A DNA stretch of 64,000 bases from Byssothecium circinans (lineage: Eukaryota > Ascomycota > Dothideomycetes > Pleosporales > Massarinaceae): the NCBI GenBank assembly GCA_010015675.1, contig ML977025.1:66394-130393 (forward strand). The letters are read 5' to 3'. Under the pieces are notes generated by a model, which made no database searches, was not told the origin of the DNA, and saw only the letters and a program-made list of their open reading frames with translations. The number at the start of each line of letters is the position of its first letter. Position 1 is the first letter of the stretch. Positions 1 to 9,541 of this stretch are shown here, in pieces. The position numbers and the translations under genes are program-made.

Positions 1-918
1 AGCGCTGCTGATTGGGCTACAATTAATCAATATATTGAAGTCCTTCAGCCCTTGAAGGAGGCTACAAAGAGACTCGAAGGCCGCGGCGACTCTGGCCGTT
101 TTGGAGCGATTTACGAGGTATATCCTACTTTTGAGTACCTCCTCACTCAGTTTGAGCAGCTTGTTAAGGGCTTTTCAAGCGTTAATTTTAATGAGCTCGA
201 CGCTCCTGAGGACCACTTGAAAATCAACGTAACGGCAGCTCACACAAAGCTCTCAAAGTATTACACGCTGCTTGAAGAAACGCCAGTTTATTACGCCTCT
301 ACAGTCCTCCACCCGTATTACAAATATTACTTTGTAAACTCATGGACTAGAGAGTACAAAGTATAGCTTAATAAAGCAAACAAGCAATTCCAAGAGCTCT
401 AGGCTAAGTACAAATCAGAGGATCCCTGCCCTGTCAACTCTCCTCCGCGTAAACGATTAAAACGCGTTAACAATATTGACGACTACGCCGAATTACACGT
501 TAGGCCACTAAGAGCTGAAACCGTAGTCCCTCTTAATAGTACTGACGAATTTGATCGCTGGTGGCACAACGAATTGAGCGTCCCTAAGGATCACACATAC
601 CGTACAGATCCTATTGGGTACTGGCTATCTCTCCGCGATACATATCCCCGCCTTTCTCAGTTGGCCATTGATCTCCTGTCGATCCCAGCGTCCTCCTGTT
701 ACTGTGAGAGAGTGTTCTCCGAGGTTGGCGATATGATGGAGCCCAAACGTCGAAAAATGAGCCCTCAATTGCTCTCCACAATCACCTGCGTACGGAGCTG
801 GCTGAGAGCTGGATACTCTCCGCCCCAGGAGACGGCCGACGGAGAGGACCTAGTAGAGCTCTCAGAGCTCGAGATACAAGAGACCTATCAGGTATCGCAG
901 TGGGATGAGCCTCTCTAG
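1..918 (+). pseudogene. hAT transposase, C-terminal half with two in-frame stops
   Basis: One frame is open from base 1 to the TAG at 916-918 except for TAG codons at 364-366 and 400-402. The C-terminal part (about 574-860) is the hAT dimerisation region: a Trp-rich stretch (WWHNEL), then SIPASSCYCERVFSEVGD and a KRRKMSP segment followed by the conserved ITCVRSWLRAGY-type helix. Both internal stops could come from CAG by C-to-T change. The N-terminal zinc finger and catalytic residues would lie upstream of the window. The gene could not make a full transposase as it stands. Copies elsewhere in the genome are likely, since RIP acts on repeats. Confidence 0.85.
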
Positions 919-945
919 CTCTCTGCACACAAATATCATCTCCAA

Positions 946-1086
946 GCGATTTTTCAATCAATCAATCAATCAATCGTCAATCAAAACGCCCCCAAAATCA
1001 CCATCAATCAATCAATCAAGTTTCTGAGGTTTCTGAGTATCAATCAAATCAATCACAGCGTCAAAATTGATCCTGATTGATTGATG
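946..1086. repeat. AATCA-rich subterminal repeats of the hAT element
   Basis: AATC/AATCA units repeat in direct orientation from about 955 to 1060 (for example five in a row at 956-976), then appear inverted as GATTGATTGATGG at about 1075-1087, just inside the predicted terminus at 1095. In hAT elements such short subterminal repeats bind transposase. Here that role is inferred from position only; a simple microsatellite is the alternative. Confidence 0.6.
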
Positions 1087-1103
1087 GCAACTCTGATAAC
1101 TAT

Positions 1104-2373
1104 TAGAGAAAACTATACATATTCATACGTATAAGTATTAACGTAAACATTTATAAACGATGTTATACAACTACGCCGAGACTAATTTTGCATGCTCCTA
1201 TAAGGGGACGAACCATTAGTAGATTCTAGAGGAGTAATAACGAATATAATATAGGCGAAGCGTTTGCGAACGGTCTATAATTGCCACGATTTGATTCTCT
1301 AAATGAAGGACGACATGATCAAAAGCAGCGAGTTAAGAAAAGATGAACACCTAGCTTCCCTCTATACGGATAGCAATATAATTAAGTAGCTAATAAATGC
1401 TTTCTACTGCAGTGCTTTTGTCCTAATGATATAACCCGACCAGCGCGTCTTCTTAGTTTTAAATTATGTACCGCTCTGTATGCTATAATCTTTCACGTAG
1501 TCCAAAGAATTAGTAATGTTCAACTAAAGTTGGTCTTCTATTTTGTTAGGATAGTTGGAATGCTGCACATTATCCTCTATCGCTGGATGTCCTCTATCGC
1601 TGGATGCTGCTCCTCTACGTCTAGATGCTCCTTTACCTCATCCTCGTCGTGGTTAGGTTCATAGGATATATCACGAAGCTTCCTCTACCATCCGCTCCTG
1701 CTCCGCTAGGTGCACCACCAACATCGTTCTTAGGTGACTCTGTAGTACTTCCACCTCTTGTCAAGCCCAAGGGGTTTACAATGCCAGACGACCCCTACTT
1801 ACTTCTACGGCTAGCTAATGCTCCGCTATTTCCACAATCAGATGAAGGATTAGGATTTAGTGACATTTTGTGCATGTTTGGATCATTTCCGCCTGAGGAT
1901 GAGCCTTGGGGCATTGGGGCATTGGGGCATAGGATGGGTTGGCCGTTGTCGTTAGTTTGGTTGGGAGTATTTGAGCTGTGTGTAGCCTATTCAGAGACCG
2001 TAATGTTGGGTGTCTGAGTAATATGAGGACTGGGACCAATGCGCGGGCTCGGTTCACTCCTTTGTTGAGCAACCCGTAATCCCTCTTTCTGGATTTATAT
2101 TAGAGTTTTGGATATAGTAATATTGAAGATGGGAAAGATAAATTTCGTTCAGCATTGGATGCATGCATGCGCGGCTGCCTTCCTTTTCTGCCCTTCTAAA
2201 GATTAAAATCAGCGTTAGATATTTCTCATCTTTAACCCTTTCCCTTGTAGGGGATCTCCAAAAACATACCAGTACGCTTCGATCGAGGAGTTCTCGCGCC
2301 ACTGGCAGACGTGCTATCAATGAGCGAAAGATCGAAACGAATATGGAAGAACAGGTGTTACGCCCAAATCGGA
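1104..2373. other. AT-rich spacer without recognisable gene
   Basis: AT-rich sequence with stops in all frames up to about 1600. A 130-codon frame at 1625-2017 (plus) has no family likeness and no typical codon pattern, so I do not call it a gene. Nothing else was recognised. Confidence 0.5.
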
Positions 2374-3497
2374 ATGTTTAAGCGCTTCGGGGCCCTCAAC
2401 GCGCTGGATCTTCTCCACCTCCAGTCCGAACTTCTTTCACTAGAAGCGCAGTTGAAGGAGGTCGAAACGGAGGATGCACAAAATGACGAAGGCGATAAGC
2501 TGAAGTACGCTTGAGACTTCTCCTAGCCTGCGCGCTCGAGGGCGGCTTGCCTAGACACCAAACAAACAGCTGTACTTGATCAAGCGTATCAGCAAGGTCT
2601 TGAAGGAGTAGAGTATGCCACCCATCGGCACAAGTCAAACATGCAGGGTATAGGGGGGAGCATGGCACGGTTTAGCTCAACCAGGTATCTAGGGACCTAT
2701 GGGCAAACTGGCGTCTTTCAAAGGGAGGAAAGCACAGGCAGGACAGGCTCTCTTCGGGAGAGCAGCTACAACAAGAAATGCCCTCACAAAAGTGCTCAGC
2801 ACGTCCATTATGCCCTATGGGAGGCTCTATGTAGAGAAAGGCCCCGGCCAAATCTATAGGACGAAAATCAATACCAACCAACCAACCTAGTCAAACATGC
2901 AGGGGGAAAATCACTGACAGATCATAGACAACGCCGTTCACTAGCAGGCTCAAATCCTTCAGCTCAGAGGAGCCAACATCCTGGGACCTCAAGGATATTC
3001 AGCACTTTCTCGCAAGTTCAAATATGAAGTCTACGCTCATGGGTCTCATTTGGGAGACGTGGGGTATAATTGAGAAGCCCGAGTGCTACTCCAAAGAACT
3101 CATATGCCTCCGACCGCGCGAAGATATCGATAGTTTCTCTCGGAGGCTCGGTACACGGGGGCTCAAATACATCACACTCTTTGGATGTGCGCGATCAAAC
3201 GTGTCAACCCTAGTTTCGGCACCATTGCTGTGATGGACAAGAACGTTTTCAAGTTCACGTTATAGCTCACGAGTACTATCGCGAGTGGGATGACAGTAAT
3301 AAGCCTTGTAGTCTAAAGAGCATTAGGGATTTAAATGCAAGACTAAAAACTATCGCAGCGTTTGATGTGTTGCTTACTGTGTGTCTGACAGTGTTTAGGG
3401 AACAGATGTGTTTGCAGTTACCGCAGCGTGAGTGTGACGTGAATACGATGTTATAGGTTTGCAGCAGTGCAGGTCGTGTTCGTTGGGCAAGCATCAC
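2374..3497 (+). pseudogene. DUF6594-family gene, broken copy
   Basis: Diverged relative of the intact gene at 21802-22934. The ATG at 2374 opens MFKRFGALNALDLLHLQSEL, matching MFRRFGALNARNLLYFQSEL of the intact copy. A stop follows at 2512-2514. Homology resumes at about 2920 (the segment after intron 1 of the intact gene), continues with ELICLRPREDIDSFSRRLG at about 3090, and then the three membrane segments, now full of stops (3240-3410). The intron before the last exon is still readable (GTGAGT near 3429 to TAG near 3458). The middle is replaced by unrelated sequence framed by a 16-base direct repeat. The loss of the N-terminal segment, the insertion and many stops make it non-functional. 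Confidence 0.8.
2633..2904. repeat. 16-base direct repeat framing a 240-bp segment
   Basis: AGTCAAACATGCAGGG occurs at 2633-2648 and again, identically, at 2889-2904. The 240 bp between have no counterpart in the intact DUF6594 gene, so the pair marks an inserted or partly duplicated block inside the pseudogene. Confidence 0.7.
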
Positions 3498-3578
3498 AGG
3501 CGGTTTAGCAAGTTATTCCAGCCACTGATACAGTGTTGTATACAACATGTAGTTGTTGAAGTGGCCGGATCGACACTG

Positions 3579-4030
3579 TTTTTAGAACTACAAGGGCTTA
3601 CGCCCCTATTCTCTCACCATTTCCCAGTCACCGTACTGCGCTTTAAGGTCCTATACACAACTTATACGGTGCGACCTTAACCAAGCGAGCATGTGAAAAG
3701 CACATGCGTAGAGGATTTATCTCGTGTGAAGCTAGATATTAGTAATGACCGCTACAAACTTGGCCCTCATGGCCTTCCATCCAACCTCGCGATGGCCGTA
3801 ACTCCAACCTATACACAACCCCCCCCTTAACATTCCCCACTCCCAAGCGCCCCTCTCCTATCCAGCACCATCTATATAGAAAACTTCCCCTCTAACAATC
3901 ATGGTACCGTACATGCCAGCCCATCAAGCCCACCGCATCTCCCACACCCCCACACCATCTGTTTCCGGAACTACAAGGGCCCACTCCCCCATTCCCTCAC
4001 TATTCCCTAGTCACCGTACCGCGCTTTAAC
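3579..4030 (+). repeat. Imperfect direct repeat, two units of about 70 bp
   Basis: About 3579-3647 and 3961-4030 share GAACTACAAGGGC, then a C/T-variable stretch, then AGTCACCGTACYGCGCTTTAA. Most differences are C/T transitions. The interval between (3650-3960) is C-rich and shows no coding frame. It looks like a local duplication or two copies of a short element. Confidence 0.65.
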
Positions 4031-4161
4031 GTATCGACAAATCCCTTTTCTTCTTCTTTTTTTGCAGCCCTATTAAGGTCTAAAAACGGGGTTTCAGCTC
4101 TGCGAAGCCCCCGCCCAACTACCCCCAACCGCCCATCGCTTAGGCGCCATATCTCAAAAGG

Positions 4162-4164
<3 letters not shown>

Positions 4165-4193
<29 letters not shown>

Positions 4194-4194
4194 G
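4165..4194. repeat. 30-base poly-G tract
   Basis: Thirty consecutive G, preceded by GGGGA. Such a run is unusual in a fungal genome. It may be a true homopolymer or a weak spot in sequencing or assembly. The surrounding 3650-5300 has no gene that I can recognise; its right part is the 3' flank of atfA. Confidence 0.9.
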
Positions 4195-5308
4195 CGGAGA
4201 CGGTGCAAGAAAGATCTGGAAGATCTAGAGACCATCTGTGGCAGCGTTGACTGTAAAAATAATCTCTGGGAAAGCATGCATGCAGAGGAAACCTGGGTTA
4301 GTGATGAGAGGTTTTACATGGGGGAAGTCTGAAGACGCGATACGGGACATTGAGATTGAACGATAGGGAGTTAGGCTCAGCTTTTCCATCTGTGCGGTAT
4401 GTTAAACAAATGGCATTTATGATCGAAAGTTGCCTTCACCCGTCCTCCCACTCCCACATGCCAAACACCGCCCTAGGGGCTTGTTACACCCAAGGATCAC
4501 TCCGCTGTGCCAATGGCCAACGCTTCGCTAGATCACGGTTATCACACATAAGGAGCATGACAACAAACCCACCTAATCACCCAGAACGAGTACGCGGAAC
4601 CAGAGAAATTGAACGATGAATCTCATTGCAAAGACATACAGATACAAGAACGGCGATCTACCTTTCCTAGGTCCATATCGTCCGCCTGACCCATCTCGTC
4701 ATTTCGTGACGAGCACGTGTCACGCCCACTCTACCAGCCTTATTGTTGCTAGTAATCCCTAAGAGAAGAAGAAGCGAACATGCCCATATTCTGCACTGCC
4801 CACGAGGGCAAGATCCCCATCGCCAGGACATCAAGTGCGACCGCAGAGGACAGATAGGGTGGAAAGGTGAAGAATATGAAAACAAAACACCCCCGACCAA
4901 ACAAACCCCAAGAACTGGCCCCGAAGAGCGTTCTACAATGTATTGTCGCGCCCCAAACACCAACCCAAAAGAAAGCCGCCGCGTATGTACAGATGATCAA
5001 AACAGGTTACTGAAGGGAAAAGGTGACCGACCGTTTTCGTAATTTTGTCATCCCGTAGATGGTGCTCTTTTGGGCCAAGACACCCCGGAACGCCCGACCA
5101 TGCATTGCCAGAGACGGCGGTACGCGAAGAGGAAAAGGAGAGAATTGCTGGAGATTACAAGGCGTAAGGTGGATAATTACGTCGATGGAGATGCCAGTCC
5201 TGGGGAAAATCAAGAACAAAGCTCACACCGACAGCGTGGCATGTGCAGCACAATCACGCCCAGCGCATAACCGGTATGTCACTCATCTGGAGGTCGTAAG
5301 TGACTGCC

Positions 5309-7487
5309 CTAGTACTTTGGAGGGTAAGGTGCATTCTCCTGTTCGTCCGCACCCGGAGCCATCGGAGTAGGGTATACGAACCGGTTCATGACATGGCCGT
5401 TCTGCTGCATAGGCATGCCCATGTGGACGCCATTGGGTTGCATTTGGGCGATGCCATAAGGATTCTGGTGGTTGATGTCGCTTCCGAGGAAGTTGTTCAT
5501 CGCGGCACCATGTAACCCTTGAGCTTGGGAGACGGGACAGTCCTTGTGCGCAAGGAGGAGGGTCTTCAGGTTGACAATTTCCTCTCGAAGTTGAGTGACG
5601 GTGGCAGAGAGCGCGTCATTCTCGGTACTGAAGAGCTCAACCTTGGTCTGCAGGTTGGCCAGCCATTGCTTCTTGCGCTGTCGGCACTTGAGAGCAGCAA
5701 CCCTACGAATAGATTAGTATATAGTAGAGAATAGAGTGTAAAAAGACTAACCTGTTCCGCTCGAGGAAGTTCTTGCGCTTCTCCTCGTCGGTCATCTTCC
5801 TGCCCCCGTTCTCTTCATTCTTGATGTCATGCATGTCGTCGTCGGACATTTCATCTTCGTCGCCAATGGAGGGTACGGCGCTCTTCTTACGGCTGCCGCC
5901 CTTGGGCATGTCGTCGGCCTTGCGCTTGGTGCCGGCAGTCTGCTTGCCACTGGCAGCTCCCTTCTTGCCTCGTGAGCGTGTGTTGGCCTTGGCATTCTCG
6001 CTTCGACCGCTATCTGAGAACTCGCCAGTCTCCACGGATCCAGTCATGCTGTTGATGGAGCCCTTGGTGTTGCGACGACCATGATCATGAGAGACGGGTT
6101 GTACTGGCATGTGTCCAGCGTTGACAGCGGGTTGTTGGGGTGGGATTGAGTAGGGTTGTTGACCGTTGCGCGCGCCACCGTTTTGAGTTGCAAATGAGAG
6201 GAGATCATTGGCTGCATTGCTGACGTCATGATTCGCGTATGGATCGCTGGGGCCACGCTGCTGAGGTTGCTGAAGCTGGGGGAAGTTATTTTGACGATCC
6301 ATTCCCGATACAGCAGGCTCGGGTTGGGATGTCGGTGCAGAAGTTGCGACAGCTTTGTTGTTTGATTGAGCAGCTGCGCGGATAGCAGCTTGCTGAAAGT
6401 CGCCGGTACCTGGAGTTACGCCAGCGCTCTGGAGGTTGAAAATGGCCTGAGTGTTTGGACTCGGCGCAGGGAACATAGATCCGCCGCCGCCGGGAGTCAA
6501 GCCTGTCCTAAGAGACGATTCGTTGGGAGTGGGGAAGCCTCGGAAGCCTTCGCTGAAATAGTCAGTCTGGCTGGTCGGGCCTGTGAGCATCGCAGGACTC
6601 AGCGGCCCTGCTCGAAGTGAATTCCAGCCTGGAGTAATGCCCGGTAGCGGTGAAGGTGACGTGATGTTGGCAACGGGCGGAAGAATGGTTTTACCTGGTG
6701 TCTCAGTCGATGGGTTGCCTGCAAAACGAGTTAGCATGTCAACGCGTTGCATGATACACAGGGTGCTTACCAAATGATGCTTCGAAGGGGTTCGGTTCGT
6801 TGTTGAACGGATTATGCAGTCTTCACAATTGTTAGCCATTACTAGAGTGAGAGGGAAGGGCAAGATGGAAGTTCAACCGGCCGTCATCCGAGTCCAGCGG
6901 ATATATCGAATTCTCGTCAACAGCAGCACTGCCGTCGATTTCGGGATCGAGAGCATGTGCCACACTGTTGTTGAAGTGATTCTGGAACTCGGACCACTGC
7001 GCCAGGTGTATATGTCCTCTCACGTACGTGTTGAAGTAGTCGGGCGTGTCCCCGGTGGTAGTGGGTCGGGGCGGCGGACCCAAGGGCGCATTGGTCGTCG
7101 CAGGCTTTCCTTCTGTGGAAGCCTCGTCTTTGACGGCGGCTGCATGTCGTTAGCGTGGTGCGCAGGGTGAACGACAAGGTCTTGGGGTGTTGGGTGGATG
7201 CATACGCGCTGTCTGTGAAGCAGTCTCCTTGACGGAGTCTGGTGGTGACATTGTCAGCGACACTGTGTATCACAGCGACGATGAGGTCATCGTGTGGCAG
7301 TACAGTATATAAAAGAAGAACGTGGTGGGCCATAATGAAGGACAGGAAGGGGTGGCGCCATTGGCTGACGGCGGGTGCAGGATTTGCGGCGACAATGGTA
7401 CATACCTTCAAGTGTCTTCTTGCTGCTCTTGGGCGACGAATCTTTGGACGACATCGCGGAAGTCTTTTGTGACTGCGCTTGAGCCAT
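5309..7487 (-). CDS. atfA: bZIP transcription factor, Atf1/AtfA family (ATF/CREB type)
   Basis: Nuclear stress regulator, in fungi the main target of the HOG/Sty1 MAP kinase, acting on oxidative, osmotic and spore-stress genes. Model of six exons, 595 residues: 7487-7406, 7238-7206, 7139-6878, 6820-6771, 6718-5752, 5702-5309; all introns are GT-AG and keep phase. Seen: an N-terminal Ser/Lys-rich region, the conserved DTPDYFNTYVRGHI block, NPFNNEPNPFEASFGNPS and TPGKTILPPVANITSPS (Atf1-specific N-terminal region), a long Gln/Ser/Pro-rich middle, an acidic patch, then basic region ERNRVAALKCRQRKKQWLA (about residues 462-480) and a leucine zipper ending near residue 510. The last intron splits the basic region after ERNR. 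Length and domain order fit the family. The first exon is the least certain, but its splice (GAA G / AC TCC) is clean. Confidence 0.93.
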
Positions 7488-7496
7488 GGTGGAGGA

Positions 7497-8166
7497 TGAC
7501 GTCGTGTGATGATATCAGGTGCGGTGCACTGGGTCAAGCCTCTCGTTCTTCACCCTCGCCCGTGCAGACCACGTCTCCAACAACCAACAAAAATCAGTTC
7601 TGGGGTGCAGCGGGCACACACTCGGCCCTATTCAGATCTATCGACGATGCGGTCAGTACACTGCGATGCATGCGACATCGACGGCAGATGCGAGGCGCTG
7701 GACGTCGTCTCGTCGACGCACTTTCGCAGGTGTTGTGCGGTGGCAAGCGACGCGAAGCAGACAGCGACAGCACAGCGCGGGCAGCGGGACGCACCTTCAA
7801 GGACAAAGTTCACTCTGGCAATGCAGCCCTACCCCTCGTAGCAATCCGAGGCGTTTTCTCCGTCGTCGGTTGGGATAAGACGAGTCGCGACTCTGGGTAC
7901 AATGTGGAATGACGTATGGGTTTCGTACAGCGGCGTGCGATGCAGGCCCCTTATTCCACCTCGAGTACTTCTGCAATGTCACGGCGACTGCGCAGACAGG
8001 CAGAGGCCGATGATGTCGTCGACAGCGAGCGGGGGTTTGCAATGCGCGTTGGGGGTTGTGCTGGGGGATAGAGAGGTTGTGTCGTCTTGTTGAGGCGCTA
8101 CGTCACTTTTCCTGAGGCGAGGCGGAGGTGGAAGGGAGTGCGAACTTTTGGGAGGCGCGATGACGT
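7497..8166. promoter_or_regulatory. Cluster of four CRE-core (TGACGT) sites upstream of atfA
   Basis: TGACGT occurs at 7497 (as TGACGTCG, ten bases before the start codon), 7910, 8100-8105 (minus strand) and 8161. TGACGT(CA) is the known site of ATF/CREB bZIP proteins such as the product of the adjacent gene, so autoregulation is possible. Spacing and function are inferred. The remaining 7488-8683 has long open frames on both strands caused by high GC; none resembles a protein. Confidence 0.4.
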
Positions 8167-8683
8167 TGTGGCAGGAGCCATTAGTCGCGCTTGGCAAACC
8201 GTGCCGCCCACCAATCACAAGCGCGGATGTGTCAGCCGGTCATGCCGCTAGGCCTCATTGAGAAACGATGGACATCACCGGCATTTATCTTGCTGCTGTG
8301 AAAGAACCCCATCACTCTTCGTCGTCTGCTCGCCAGCATGCGCTGCGTTTCGCACTTCTCCATGTTGCGCTTTAGGAACGTTTTAGATTTTTATGTATAT
8401 TTTTTTTGTGCCCTACGAGGCTACGACCACCGCGCCGGGCCGCTGAAGGAAGGAGCGCTGCTGCGCTGGCAGGCCAAAACCACGGACAGCTGCCGGAAGC
8501 GGCAGGTACGCGCTGTCTCCCGATCCTGCCGATCGAGGCCAACTGTCAAGCCGGGGACCCTCCACGGAGCTTGGTCCGATCGTTCTTTCAACCCCCCATC
8601 GCGTGAACGGCGACGTTATCAACAAACCCTCTTTTAGGATTTGTATGGCGGCGGCTTTGTAGTTATTGAAGGGATACCCAGAC

Positions 8684-8933
8684 ACCACGCGGTTGAAAGA
8701 ATTCCCCGCACACCTAATACTCTCTCACCAAATATTACCTACAATAACACGTTAATCGCGCTACTTTTAAATGTAACTAATAAAATATAGGATTATAAAG
8801 CTAAAGCCTAGAATTATAAAGCCTAGCATGCTTTTTTACATATAAGTAGGACGAGATTAAAAAGGTTTTGTTATGTGTAGAAAAATACAGAGTGAAGTTT
8901 TTTAGTATACGGCGAATTGTTTCAATCGCGTAG
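8684..8933. mobile_element. MITE-like inverted-repeat element, copy 1
   Basis: About 250 bp, non-coding, AT-rich. The left end carries GGTTGAAAGAATTCCCCGC (8691 on) and the right end its imperfect reverse complement GGCGAATTGTTTCAATCGCG (8911-8930). CCAGAC flanks both sides (8678-8683 and 8934-8939), a possible target-site duplication. The element is clearly related along its length to 60007-60230. This copy is richer in TA, as expected from C-to-T decay. No transposase is present, so it would be non-autonomous. Confidence 0.75.
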
Positions 8934-8939
8934 CCAGAC

Positions 8940-9541
8940 TGGTGCGAAATTGCCATGGAATGGCGCAAGGGTAGACCCTGCTGACGACAAGCTGATGTGT
9001 TGGTGAGATTATCGTACGTTTGATGCTCACCGCCAGACTCATGTTCACACGCGAACACTACCCTGTGTTGTAGGGGGGGAAAAGTAGTAATATTTTATTG
9101 TCGTGCTGCTGTAGGTCTGGCCTCGCTCAAACGCAGTATCTCTACGTGGTTGTCGTGTTGGCTTTGTTGATGAGACGCCATCACCCTCTTACTACTGAGG
9201 TGGCTAGACCTTCTCTTGGAGCTAGCGTGTACAGTACGTACTCATCAATGGAATTTGAAAAGCGTTTAACGGATGCCTTGGATGGTTATGACGGCGTGGG
9301 TAAGTGCGAAACTCCAGAATTTAGGGGATTAATCTGTCCAAACAGTACCATAGACTATTCGAACCGTAGGGGAATTCGACCACTCAGTGATACTACTCTT
9401 CTATTCCTCCATAATTCAACCTACATCTGATAATAGCGGACGACTTTCTCTGATAGTGAAGAATAACTAGCATTCTTGCAACTCCCCAAGACAAAGCTTG
9501 GAATTCTTCGCCCAACTTCCAACGCGTACACTGAAGGTGCC
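8940..9541. other. Spacer, no gene seen
   Basis: A frame of 110 codons at 9098-9430 has no recognisable motif and no intron signals. It is left unannotated. The right end is the 3' flank of the HET-domain gene. Confidence 0.4.

Larger units (their letters stand above)
1..1095 (+). mobile_element. hAT-family DNA transposon, 3' part, inactive
   Basis: The left end lies outside the window. The transposase frame fills 1-918 and the right terminus is visible downstream. Reading inward from base 1095 on the minus strand the end is CAGAGTTGCCATCAATCAAT, which fits the hAT terminal consensus YARNG. The next eight bases outside (1096-1103, ATAACTAT) fit the hAT target-site consensus nTnnnnAn. Between the transposase stop and this end lies a dense run of AATCA repeats that turns to the opposite orientation next to the terminus, as subterminal repeats do. 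The matching left terminus and second target-site copy are needed for proof. Class assignment is firm from the transposase; the exact boundary is inferred. Confidence 0.8.

Noticed and set aside
1625..2017. 130-codon open frame
   Set aside because: Begins in AT-rich decayed DNA, no motif, no homologous look, no splice signals around it.
7322..7912. 196-codon plus-strand frame opposite atfA and its promoter
   Set aside because: Partly antisense to atfA exon 1 and intron 1; composition reflects GC-rich DNA with few stops; no motif.
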